A stretch of 21,446 nucleotides of DNA from the NCBI GenBank assembly GCA_900542835.1, contig UQPB01000053.1, positions 1 to 21,446 of the forward strand. Reading direction: 5' to 3'. The stretch comes from an uncultured Pelosinus sp. Lineage in GTDB: Bacteria; Bacillota; Negativicutes; Sporomusales; Acetonemataceae. The notes under the pieces are model-generated. The model did not search any database, had not been told where the DNA came from, and saw nothing but the letters and a program-made list of their open reading frames with translations. Below, one piece after another: positions 14,225-21,446 of the stretch (its first letter is position 1; every line of letters starts with the position of its first letter). The position numbers and the translations under genes are program-made.

Positions 14225-14665
14225 CTACCCCTTGGCAGTATCCTGCAAATGCCGGCAGCCGGAGCAGTAGCCATACAGTTCCAGCGAATGCCCGACAATG
14301 CTAAAATCCGGCCCGGCATTCTCCTGCAGCTGCGCTTCATTGACCGGACAATGCGGAAAGCACTGAATGACACCGCAGCCGAGACAGATCAGATGATGAT
14401 GGTGAACGCCGCTGGCCAGTTCAAACACTTTCGTATCCTTGCCCGGCAGACTGATTGGGATAACAACCCCCATTGCGCTTAACAGATGCAGATTACGGTA
14501 AACGGTATCCAGCCCGATCTCGGGATAAAGCCGGCGGATACCGGCGTGAATGTCATAAGCTGTAGGGCTTTTCGGCAACTGGACAAGCGTACGGATAATC
14601 GCCCGCCGCTGCGGGGTAATTTTGCAGCCCTTTTCCTTAAGCATGGCAATAATTTTTTCCTCCAC
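14225..14665 (-). CDS. Fur-family metal-dependent repressor
   Basis: The protein is 146 residues from a GTG with GGGAGG seven bases upstream. Residues 1-85 form the winged-helix DNA-binding domain, with CKITPQRRAIIRTL and the recognition segment GLDTVYRNLHLL. The dimer domain has the metal-site cluster HHHH (88-91) and two structural pairs, C94/C97 and C134/C137, plus extra C102 and C106. Length and motifs fit Fur, Zur or PerR. The divergent permease pair resembles genes reported in zinc-repressor regulons of some Firmicutes, so a Zur-type role is a reasonable guess. The frame is open to 14728, but that extension runs into the intergenic dyads and lacks a ribosome site. Confidence 0.92.
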   Translation of the reverse strand: MEEKIIAMLKEKGCKITPQRRAIIRTLVQLPKSPTAYDIHAGIRRLYPEIGLDTVYRNLHLLSAMGVVIPISLPGKDTKVFELASGVHHHHLICLGCGVIQCFPHCPVNEAQLQENAGPDFSIVGHSLELYGYCSGCRHLQDTAKG

Positions 14666-14704
14666 AGTCAGTCCTCCCTTCGAATTAAGTATATGAACAG
14701 GCGC

Positions 14705-14745
14705 GGCGGTATATCCCGCCTTCAGCAAATAGGAATATCCCTATT
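14705..14745. promoter_or_regulatory. Two similar dyads between the Fur-family and permease genes
   Basis: GGCGGTATATCCCGCC (14705-14720) and AATAGGAATATCCCTATT (14728-14745) are both imperfect palindromes and share the core GGwATATCCC. Their centres are 24 bases apart. They lie between divergent genes, upstream of both ribosome sites, and are good candidates for operators of the Fur-family product. Confidence 0.55.
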
Positions 14746-14801
14746 CGCCAGGCATAAAATGAACTAAGTAAGCGCTGATGACGTGAAAGGATGGTATCTC
14801 T

Positions 14802-15824
14802 ATGCCGACAACCGCTGCGCCGCATATTAGAAAACTGATTTTGCTTTGCCTGCTGGCTCTTACCAGCCTGACCGGCTTCGCCGACCGGCTGTTCGCCGGC
14901 TTGTCCGCCTATCCGGCGGATATCCTGCAGGAAACAGCAGTCATCTTCCTGAGCATAATTATTGAGGCCTTTCCGCTGGTATTGCTGGGCGTACTGGCAT
15001 CGTCGCTGCTGCATGTATTTGTCAGCGACGCCGCCATTCATCGCCTGCTGCCAAAAAACAGTCTGGCCGGCATCGCCGGCGGCAGCCTGCTGGGGCTGCT
15101 GTTTCCGCTGTGCGAATGCGGCATTGTCCCGATTGTTCGCCGCCTGATCCAAAAAGGCGTACCGCATTATATCGCCGTGCCGTTTATGCTGGCGGCTCCG
15201 GTAATCAACCCGCTGGTCGGCTTTTCCACCTATCTGGCGTTTAACAATCAGCCGGCAATGCTTATCTACCGGCTGGGCGGTGCATTCCTTGCCGCCAACC
15301 TAACCGGACTGCTGCTGGCCGCCGGTCAAAGAAAGCCGGTGCTGCGGGCGCACCGTCCGGCCTGCTGCCATGACGGCCAGACCGCTGCCGGCGGCCTGGC
15401 GCGACTGCAAGCCGTGCTCAGCCACAGTGTTGATGAATTCTTTGACATGGGCCGGTTTTTGATCATCGGCTCGCTGCTGGCGGCGCTGATTCAGGCCGGC
15501 GTCCCCCGCAGCCTGCTGCTGAGTTTGGGACAGGACCCGGTCGTCTCGGTAGCCGGTATGATGGGCTTTGCCTTTGTGATCTCGGTCTGCTCCCAGGCGG
15601 ACGCGTTTATCGCCGCGCCCTTTGCTGCCGCTTTCACTCCGGGAGCAATCGCCGCCTTTCTGATCTACGGCCCGATGCTTGATATAAAGAACATGGTCAT
15701 GTTAGTCAATACGTTTAAATCTCATTATACGCTAAAACTGGTGGTTTATGTTAGTCTAATCGTCTTCATTATTTCACTGCTAATTAATTATGCAGCTGCT
15801 AAGGGAGGGATCGGCCTTGCATAA
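14802..15824 (+). CDS. YraQ/ArsP-type permease (PF03773, DUF318)
   Basis: This 340-residue integral membrane protein has about eight to ten spans. Its hallmark is FPLCECGIVPIVRRL, with C104 and C106 inside a membrane segment. The second hallmark is VCSQADAFIAAPF near residue 259. A cytosolic loop near residue 187 holds PACCHDG. Relatives include the ArsP organoarsenical exporter and the YraQ/YcgR family. The tandem partner here is TIGR03943, a pair seen as YcgR-YcgQ in Bacillus. AAGGA lies 10 bases before the ATG. It overlaps the next gene by 8 bases, so the two proteins are probably made in fixed ratio. Cargo is unknown; cysteines and the divergent Fur-family gene suggest a metal or metal-complex. 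Confidence 0.88.
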   Translation: MPTTAAPHIRKLILLCLLALTSLTGFADRLFAGLSAYPADILQETAVIFLSIIIEAFPLVLLGVLASSLLHVFVSDAAIHRLLPKNSLAGIAGGSLLGLLFPLCECGIVPIVRRLIQKGVPHYIAVPFMLAAPVINPLVGFSTYLAFNNQPAMLIYRLGGAFLAANLTGLLLAAGQRKPVLRAHRPACCHDGQTAAGGLARLQAVLSHSVDEFFDMGRFLIIGSLLAALIQAGVPRSLLLSLGQDPVVSVAGMMGFAFVISVCSQADAFIAAPFAAAFTPGAIAAFLIYGPMLDIKNMVMLVNTFKSHYTLKLVVYVSLIVFIISLLINYAAAKGGIGLA

Positions 15825-16638
15825 GCTGGCAAACCTGGCTGAAAACAGCCTGCGGTTGGCTATTTTGACCGGCTTCAGTTTTTTCTTTTATCACGTCGTC
15901 AGCGGCGGCGGCTTGCTGCAGTTAATTCATCCCCAGTTTACGCTGAATGCGAAGCTGGGCTTGGGATTGTTCCTGCTGCTGACTGCCGCACAGGCGATAC
16001 GGCTGGCCGGCTGCCTGCGGCCGGCCAGCTGCGGCTGCCACCACCACCATTTCGGCGGCTTCTTCTATTATAGTTTTATCGGCGTGCTGGCCGTATTCCT
16101 GCTGATACCGTTGAAGCCGCTGGGAGCAGCCACCGCCGGCCAGAAAGGAATCAAATATCTCGTCGGCCAGGCGGTTGCAACAGCCGGCCAGCCCAACGCG
16201 CCGACGGCGGTCGCCAGCGGCAGCCGGCCGCTGCCGCCGCTGCGCATCGACGACAGCAACCACGTCCGTCTCATTACCGCTATTTACGAAGATACGGAAA
16301 AATTTCTTGACCGTGAAATCGAGCTGGCCGGCTTCGTTTACCGCCCGGATCAGCTGGCGCCGCAGCAGTTCATGCTGGCCCGGTTCGAAATCTCCTGCTG
16401 CGCTGCCGACGGTGTTCCCAGCGGCCTGATTGTCGACTGGCCGCAAAGCCTCGATTATGCAAATGATGACTGGCTGCACGTGCGGGGCCGGCTGCGGCAG
16501 GGAGAGTACCAGGGGATTCCCATCCCGGTGCTGACCGCCCTCAGCGTCGCCAGGATCGCACCGCTGCCCAATCCCTATGTTTATACCGGTGAACCGGTAT
16601 TCCTGCAGGATCACCGCGACGCCGCGCCGCAGCCTTAG
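15817..16638 (+). CDS. TIGR03943 (YcgQ) family membrane protein
   Basis: The protein is 273 residues from a TTG start, which lies 8 bases after AAGGGAGG and overlaps the permease stop. The N-terminal part has two or three membrane spans (LRLAILTGFSFFFYHVV, LGLGLFLLLTAAQAI). SCGCHHHHF at residues 71-79 is a striking potential metal-binding loop, followed by a further span (YYSFIGVLAVFLLIPL). The C-terminal extracytoplasmic domain includes FEISCCAADGVPSGLIV, the TIGR03943 hallmark. With the permease it forms a two-component membrane complex of unknown cargo. Its 3' end is only three bases from the convergent RND gene. Confidence 0.88.
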   Translation: MHKLANLAENSLRLAILTGFSFFFYHVVSGGGLLQLIHPQFTLNAKLGLGLFLLLTAAQAIRLAGCLRPASCGCHHHHFGGFFYYSFIGVLAVFLLIPLKPLGAATAGQKGIKYLVGQAVATAGQPNAPTAVASGSRPLPPLRIDDSNHVRLITAIYEDTEKFLDREIELAGFVYRPDQLAPQQFMLARFEISCCAADGVPSGLIVDWPQSLDYANDDWLHVRGRLRQGEYQGIPIPVLTALSVARIAPLPNPYVYTGEPVFLQDHRDAAPQP

Positions 16639-16641
16639 CCA

Positions 16642-19600
16642 CTAACGTCCGGCCAAAGCCGCCGCTTTCAGCCGCAGTGCAAGCTGCTTCAGTGCCAGCA
16701 GATGCCCGCGGGCGGTTGTTTCAAAGTATAAAAAGATAATTGGAATAATAATCAGGGTAAATACCGTCGAGGTCAGCAGGCCGCCGATAATGACCCAGGC
16801 CATGCTGACCCGGGTTTCCGAGCCTTCCGTCATTGCCAGGGCGATTGGCAGCATACCGACAACCATGGTAATGGTTGTCATCAAAATCGGTTTTAGCCGC
16901 ACCCTGCCCGCCTCAATTACCGCGTCCAGAGGGCTATAGCCCTCTTCCATCAGTGTCAGCGTATAATCCAGCAGCAATGTACCGTTTTTCGCTACCAGTC
17001 CATCCATAACCAAAATGCCGATCAGAGAATACATATTGATGCTATTGCCGGTAAGCGCCAGAAACAGCAATGAGCCGATCAGCCCCAGCGGCAGGGAAAA
17101 CATCCGGATCAGCGGCGTCAATACCGACTCATACAGCACCGCCAGCAGCATATAGACCAGGACCAGCGAAAGCGCCAGCGCGCTGAACATTTCGGTAAAG
17201 GTCTCCTCCATGCTGCTCGCCTGGCCGGCAAAGCGGTAAGTCACGCCTTCACCAAGCACCTCCGGTGTCAGTCTGGCTGAAATATCATTGAGTACTTCCT
17301 GCAGCGGACGATCGGTAATATTGGCCTGCAGCGTAATCGCCCGCTGCTTGTCGACACGGTACAGCGAGACCGGTCCGGTACCCTCGCTGACCGTAGCCAC
17401 ACTGCCAAGGGCGACCGGTTTGCCGCCGGCCATGACCGGCACTGCCGCGATATCGGTAGCGGTAAAGCCGTCACTGCCTTTCAGCCGCACCCGGATATCT
17501 GTATCTTCGTCGTTATTGTTAGGATCGTTGGCGAATACGCCGGCGGTCTGGCCGGCAATGGCCGCCTGGAACACCTTGCTGATCTGGGCGACAGAGGTAT
17601 CATAAATTTTGGCCTTCTCCCGGTCGACTGTCAACTGCAGCTCCGGCAGCCCCTCGGTATAATTGCTGCGAATATCCTTGACGCCGGCAACACCGGCCAG
17701 CAGCTCCCGTACCCGCAGATCGGCGGCAACCAGGTTCTCCATATTCGATCCCAGCAGCCGCACCTGCAGCGGCGCGCCATAAGCGCCGCCGCCGCCGGAT
17801 ACGCCGGCGACCGAGGACTGGGTTTCATTGACCCGGACATTGACCCCGGGCAAATTCGACCGGGCGTAGGCACGAACCTGATCGGTGATTTCCCAGACGC
17901 TGCGGTCGCGGTCCTTGCGGTCAGCCAGCTTGACGGCAACCATACCATTATTGCTCGACGGAGTGCCGGAACGCGATAAATAGTGCGTCACTTCCGGGAT
18001 GGAGGCAACCGCCTGCTCCAGTTCGGCAATAATCTGATCAGTCTGCTCCAGATTCTGCCCTACCGGCAGCTCCACCGAAATCCGGAAGCTGCCCTCGTCA
18101 GTCCGCGGCATGTATTCGGCGCCAATTATCCCCAGCGGCAGCAGCGACAGCGAAAAAACAAACAGCAGCAGCACGGCGGTGACAACAATCTTCTGCCGGG
18201 CCAGACAACGCCGCAGCACCGCTTCGTAACGGACAATCATCGCCGCCTCCAGCCGGTCCATAAACCGCCAGATCCGGCCGGATGGAGTCTGCATGCCGTT
18301 TTTAAACAGTTTTGAAGCCAGCATCGGCGTCAGCGTAAACGAAACTAGCAGCGAGAATAAGGTGGCAAAAACAATCGTCAGGCCGAACTGGCGGAAAAAC
18401 TGTCCGGTCATGCCGGTCATGAACGCAATCGGCAGAAACACTACCACATCGCAAAGCGTAATCGCCAGCGCTGCCAGCCCGATTTCGTTACGCCCCTCTT
18501 CGGCGGCGACAGCGGCGGCTTTGCCTTTATGCAGATGGCGGTGAATGTTTTCCAGCACGACGATGGAATCATCGACCAGGATGCCAATGCACAGTGCCAT
18601 CCCCATTAACGACATCATATTAAAGCTGAAGCCGGCGACGTACATGGCAAAAAAGGTGGCAATCAGCGAGGTGGGGATGGCGACAATTACCGCCGCCGTC
18701 GAACGCCAGCCGCGCAGGAACAGGAATAAAACCAGACTGGTGGTGCACAGGCCTTCCAGCAGGTTGACAAACGTATTTTTCAGCGAGTGATTGACATATT
18801 GCGAATTGTCGTTGATCACCGCGAACTGATAGTTAGGATAATCCGCCCGCAGGCTATCAAGCTGCGCCAGCGTGTTCTTGGCGGTTTGCACAATATTGGC
18901 GTCACTGTTGACATACACAGCCATGGAGATCACGTCGGTGCCATTGGTCCGGCTGTAACGGCTGACGCGGGCGTCACGCTCATGAATCTCTGCGATATTA
19001 TCGAGGGGCACCGCCGCGCCGGCGGCATTTTTGACGACGACCCCGCCGATTTCAGCCGGTGTCTGATATTGCGCCAGCAGCCGCACATCCGATTGGGTCC
19101 GCTCATTATAGACCGTTCCGGATGGCAGCAGCACGTTTTCGCCCCGGACCGCGCTGACGATCTGGTCAAGAGAAAGCTGATAGAACAGGAGCTTGTCACG
19201 ATCGACATCAATGCCGATTTCCTTGTCGCGGCCGCCGTACAGCTCGACCTCAGACACACCGTCGGCCCGCTGCAGGCGTTCCTTAAAAATATGCTCGGCT
19301 TTGGAATAGACATCGCCCAGCGGCTCATTGGCCATAACAGCGATCTCCAATACCGGGGCCGAGTCAAGGTCGCGCTTGATGACAACAGGTTCGTCAATTT
19401 CGTCCGGCAGCCGGCCTCGCACCGAGTTGACCTGCTTGGTCGCTTCAATTGAGGCGACATCAGCATCGGCGGAAAACTCAAACTCCAGCATAATACGGGC
19501 CGTTTCCGGACTGGCTATTGATGTCATATGCTTCAGGTGCGCCACCGAGGACAGCGCGTCCTCCAGCGGTTTGATCACCTGGGTTTCCATTTCTTTGGTG

Positions 19601-19764
19601 CCCGCCCCCTCATAGCGGACATAGACCATCACATAAGGAGTGTTCAGTGAAGGCAGCAGCTCAACGCCGATGTAGCGCAAACTGTACAAGCCCAGAACGA
19701 CAAACAGCATGATGATCATACTGATGCCAACAGGCCGCCGGATCGAAAAGCGCGTAATATTCAT
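16642..19764 (-). CDS. RND-family multidrug efflux permease (AcrB/HAE1 type)
   Basis: This 1040-residue inner-membrane pump uses the proton gradient to expel drugs or lipophiles. It starts MNITRFSIRRPVGISMIIML, with the first span and then a periplasmic porter domain. GILVDDSIVVLENIHRHL in TM4 holds the proton-relay pair D398/D399, matching AcrB D407/D408. GLVAKNGTLLLDY in TM10 gives the matching lysine. Both halves are complete, and the length is typical. The ATG overlaps the adaptor stop (ATGA), so the two are translationally coupled. No outer-membrane TolC-type gene is in the window, so an outer-membrane factor must be encoded elsewhere. Substrate range cannot be read from sequence. Confidence 0.95.
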   Translation of the reverse strand: MNITRFSIRRPVGISMIIMLFVVLGLYSLRYIGVELLPSLNTPYVMVYVRYEGAGTKEMETQVIKPLEDALSSVAHLKHMTSIASPETARIMLEFEFSADADVASIEATKQVNSVRGRLPDEIDEPVVIKRDLDSAPVLEIAVMANEPLGDVYSKAEHIFKERLQRADGVSEVELYGGRDKEIGIDVDRDKLLFYQLSLDQIVSAVRGENVLLPSGTVYNERTQSDVRLLAQYQTPAEIGGVVVKNAAGAAVPLDNIAEIHERDARVSRYSRTNGTDVISMAVYVNSDANIVQTAKNTLAQLDSLRADYPNYQFAVINDNSQYVNHSLKNTFVNLLEGLCTTSLVLFLFLRGWRSTAAVIVAIPTSLIATFFAMYVAGFSFNMMSLMGMALCIGILVDDSIVVLENIHRHLHKGKAAAVAAEEGRNEIGLAALAITLCDVVVFLPIAFMTGMTGQFFRQFGLTIVFATLFSLLVSFTLTPMLASKLFKNGMQTPSGRIWRFMDRLEAAMIVRYEAVLRRCLARQKIVVTAVLLLFVFSLSLLPLGIIGAEYMPRTDEGSFRISVELPVGQNLEQTDQIIAELEQAVASIPEVTHYLSRSGTPSSNNGMVAVKLADRKDRDRSVWEITDQVRAYARSNLPGVNVRVNETQSSVAGVSGGGGAYGAPLQVRLLGSNMENLVAADLRVRELLAGVAGVKDIRSNYTEGLPELQLTVDREKAKIYDTSVAQISKVFQAAIAGQTAGVFANDPNNNDEDTDIRVRLKGSDGFTATDIAAVPVMAGGKPVALGSVATVSEGTGPVSLYRVDKQRAITLQANITDRPLQEVLNDISARLTPEVLGEGVTYRFAGQASSMEETFTEMFSALALSLVLVYMLLAVLYESVLTPLIRMFSLPLGLIGSLLFLALTGNSINMYSLIGILVMDGLVAKNGTLLLDYTLTLMEEGYSPLDAVIEAGRVRLKPILMTTITMVVGMLPIALAMTEGSETRVSMAWVIIGGLLTSTVFTLIIIPIIFLYFETTARGHLLALKQLALRLKAAALAGR

Positions 19765-20999
19765 GGCGCCGCCTCGGTGACGGTCAGGCCGTTGCGCAGG
19801 CGGGCGATGTTGCTCACAACCACCTTTTCGCCCACCTGCACGCCGTCGGTTAATTCCACGCTGTCATCACTGCGGAATCCGGTCCTGACCGCTCGTTCCC
19901 AGACCTGATTATTGCCGTCAAGGACAAATACCCGTTCCTTGCCATTGACGGCGCTGACCGCGGCCTTGGGTACAAACAGCGTGTCCCGGCGCTGCAGCGC
20001 CGTCAGCGAAGCCCGGGCGAACAGCCCCGCTTTCAGGTTCTGATCCGCAGCCGCCAGCGCCAGACGGACCGTAAAAGACTGGGTGGCGCTGTCCATCGCC
20101 GGGCTGATATAAATCACCTCGGCCGGATAGGTCTTGCCTAAAGCGTCAATGGCAACATCAACCGTGGCTCCCGCCGGCACCTGACCAATATCGGCCTCCG
20201 GCATAATGCAATCAACGTAAAGTTTGCTGTTGTCAACAATCGACAACAGCGTTTGACCCGCCTGCGCCATATTGCCTGGCTCAGCCTGGCGGAAGCCAAT
20301 CACGCCGGCCCGGGAAGCGCGCAGCGTCATATCGGCGATCTGCTGCCGCAGCACCGCCACAGCGGCAGACGCCTGCTCAACCGCCGCCTGCCGGGAGATA
20401 ACCGAAGCGGCGCTGCCGCCGACCAGCTGCTTGGACCAGATATCTACATCCGCCTTAGCCGCTGCCAGTGTTTCTTCCACCTTATCAAGCGCCTCTTTGG
20501 AAATTGCCCCCATCGCAAACAGGCTGCGATAGCGCTCGGCGTTGGCCGCAGCCCGGCTGTAATCCGCCTGCGCCTTTTGATAGCTCGACTGAAAAGCGGC
20601 GTCACTTTGTACGGCGTCGGCGTCAGCGCCGCGCAGGGCAGCTTCATCGCGCGCCAAGGCCGCCGCCAAATCGGCGGTATCCTGAATTAACAGCTCCTGC
20701 CCCGCCTCCACCCGGTCACCCAGCTTGACCAGTACCTGCGCAATCCTGCCGCTGTATTTGGCGGCAAGATCAACCTGGGCCTCGGCAACTGTGCGACCGC
20801 TCAGCCGCACAGTCTTCAGCAGATCGCGCCGCTGCAGGGTGATCGTTTGCACAGCCGGCGTCATGACCGGACGCGAAGCGGCCGGCTGCTGCCGGTCATG
20901 CATACGCCACACAACAACCAGCGCCGCCAGCAGGAGAACCAGGAGCATTAGCTTTCCTTTATGTTCCAAAATCATGGTACGCCGTTTTTCCGTAAGCAT
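19761..20999 (-). CDS. RND efflux membrane-fusion adaptor protein
   Basis: This 412-residue periplasmic adaptor links the RND pump to an outer-membrane channel. An N-terminal anchor (LMLLVLLLAALVVVW, about residues 18-32) is followed by a lipoyl/HlyD half (VDLAAKYSGRIAQVLVKLGDRVEAGQ), a long alpha-hairpin of about 90 residues rich in Ala, a second lipoyl half (ASRAGVIGFRQAEPGNMAQAGQ) and beta-barrel/membrane-proximal domains ending in VSNIARLRNGLTVTEAAP. There is no lipobox cysteine, so it is anchored by the helix. AGGGGG lies 6 bases before the ATG. It is the first gene of the efflux operon. Confidence 0.94.
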   Translation of the reverse strand: MLTEKRRTMILEHKGKLMLLVLLLAALVVVWRMHDRQQPAASRPVMTPAVQTITLQRRDLLKTVRLSGRTVAEAQVDLAAKYSGRIAQVLVKLGDRVEAGQELLIQDTADLAAALARDEAALRGADADAVQSDAAFQSSYQKAQADYSRAAANAERYRSLFAMGAISKEALDKVEETLAAAKADVDIWSKQLVGGSAASVISRQAAVEQASAAVAVLRQQIADMTLRASRAGVIGFRQAEPGNMAQAGQTLLSIVDNSKLYVDCIMPEADIGQVPAGATVDVAIDALGKTYPAEVIYISPAMDSATQSFTVRLALAAADQNLKAGLFARASLTALQRRDTLFVPKAAVSAVNGKERVFVLDGNNQVWERAVRTGFRSDDSVELTDGVQVGEKVVVSNIARLRNGLTVTEAAP

Positions 21000-21039
21000 T
21001 GCGCGCCCCCTTATGCTGAATCAGGGTCATACGGATTGC

Positions 21040-21048
21040 AGTATAACA
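21040..21048 (-). promoter_or_regulatory. Extended -10 promoter of the efflux operon
   Basis: The minus strand reads TG-T-TATACT, an extended -10 element, 41 bases before the adaptor ATG. No good -35 hexamer is seen, but a direct repeat of TGTCAT lies there (21056-21072). Confidence 0.55.
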
Positions 21049-21055
21049 AATAAAA

Positions 21056-21072
21056 ATGACAAATTCATGACA
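21056..21072 (-). promoter_or_regulatory. Direct repeat of TGTCAT upstream of the efflux -10
   Basis: On the minus strand TGTCAT occurs at 21067-21072 and 21056-21061, an 11-base period, one helical turn. It sits in the -35 region of the efflux promoter. It could be a regulator half-site pair. This is inferred from position only. Confidence 0.4.
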
Positions 21073-21075
21073 GAA

Positions 21076-21446
21076 TCATTACGTCCTCTGTGAGACCGGG
21101 ATCCTGGTAGAACGGAGAAGAACGATTCCACGGAGGACACTGAGGGTACACGGAGGGCACGGAGGAAAACGGATTTTTTATTAATATCCATAACCCTCTG
21201 TGCACCTCAGCGATCCTCGGTGTCCTCTGCGGAAAAGGTCCCTGTCTCCTCCGTGAAACTCCCTGCCCTCCGTGGTTCGTCAATTCTGGAGAGAACATTC
21301 CAGGGAGGACACAGAGGATACACGAAGGGCACGGAGGAAAAACGGGATTTTTTATTAATATCCATAACCCTCTGTGCACCTCAACGGCCTTGGTGTACTC
21401 TGCGGAAAAAGGTCCCTGTCTCCTCCGTGAAACTCCGTGCCCTCCG
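21076..21446. repeat. Second block of the CACGGAGG/CCTCCGTG repeat family, inverted, running off the right edge
   Basis: Two tandem copies share a T6-ATTAATATCC-containing segment at 21172 and 21346, 174 bases apart. The reverse complement of 21172-21208 is nearly identical to 8485-8520 in the first block, so the two blocks are inverted relative to each other. The copy at the right edge is cut by the window. Open frames through it have no ribosome site and are rejected. Confidence 0.88.

Noticed and set aside
21065..21379. 104-residue open frame on the minus strand in the right repeat block
   Set aside because: Same repeat-derived artefact, with no ribosome site and a translation that repeats itself.

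Overview
The window looks like the chromosome of a diderm Firmicute, most likely a Negativicute of the Sporomusaceae type. Three things point there together: (i) Firmicutes-type genes and signals (strong AGGAGG-like ribosome sites, a YvrJ/DUF1659/DUF2922 gene set, a LytS/LytTR pair); (ii) a Gram-negative-style RND pump with its adaptor, which needs an outer membrane; (iii) a methylmalonyl-CoA decarboxylase/carboxyltransferase subunit and hybrid-cluster protein, typical of anaerobic fermenters or acetogens. No tRNA, rRNA, CRISPR array, transposase or phage gene was seen. The taxonomic call is an inference; no 16S or marker phylogeny is available here.

Layout. 1-2790 (minus): a class III CoA-transferase followed by an acyl-CoA carboxyltransferase subunit (MmdA type), reading out of the left edge. 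3051-5607 (minus): a LytS-type sensor kinase and LytTR response regulator, with promoter and terminator. 5689-6410 (minus): a TRIC/UPF0126 membrane protein with a strong terminator, divergent from an EamA/DMT transporter (6694-7596, plus). 7807-8351: a small heat-shock protein with a near-consensus promoter. 8360-8900: a block of palindromic tandem repeats. 9206-11232 (plus): hybrid-cluster protein and a small zinc-ribbon protein. They converge through a perfect bidirectional terminator on an HD-GYP protein (11260-12366, minus). 12505-13865 (minus): YvrJ, DUF2922 and DUF1659 small proteins behind a small sigma-70-like factor. 14225-14665 (minus): a Fur-family regulator divergent from a YraQ-type permease/TIGR03943 pair (14802-16638, plus). 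16642-20999 (minus): RND pump and membrane-fusion adaptor. 21076-21446: a second block of the repeat family, inverted relative to the first and running off the right edge.

How it works together. The left operon probably activates and decarboxylates (or transcarboxylates) a dicarboxylic acid through CoA thioesters. The right half carries envelope and metal functions: the Fur-family gene and the permease/TIGR03943 pair share an intergenic region with two dyads of similar core. Small regulators (LytSR, HD-GYP, sigma factor) are interspersed. The items most worth follow-up are the sigma factor/DUF1659/DUF2922/YvrJ cassette, the Fur-family/permease/TIGR03943 locus with its paired dyads, the nested dyad upstream of the HD-GYP gene, and the palindromic repeat family that appears between the hsp20 gene and a downstream terminator-like hairpin. 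Many start codons are GTG or TTG and were chosen by ribosome-site position, so several starts are shorter than the longest open frame.
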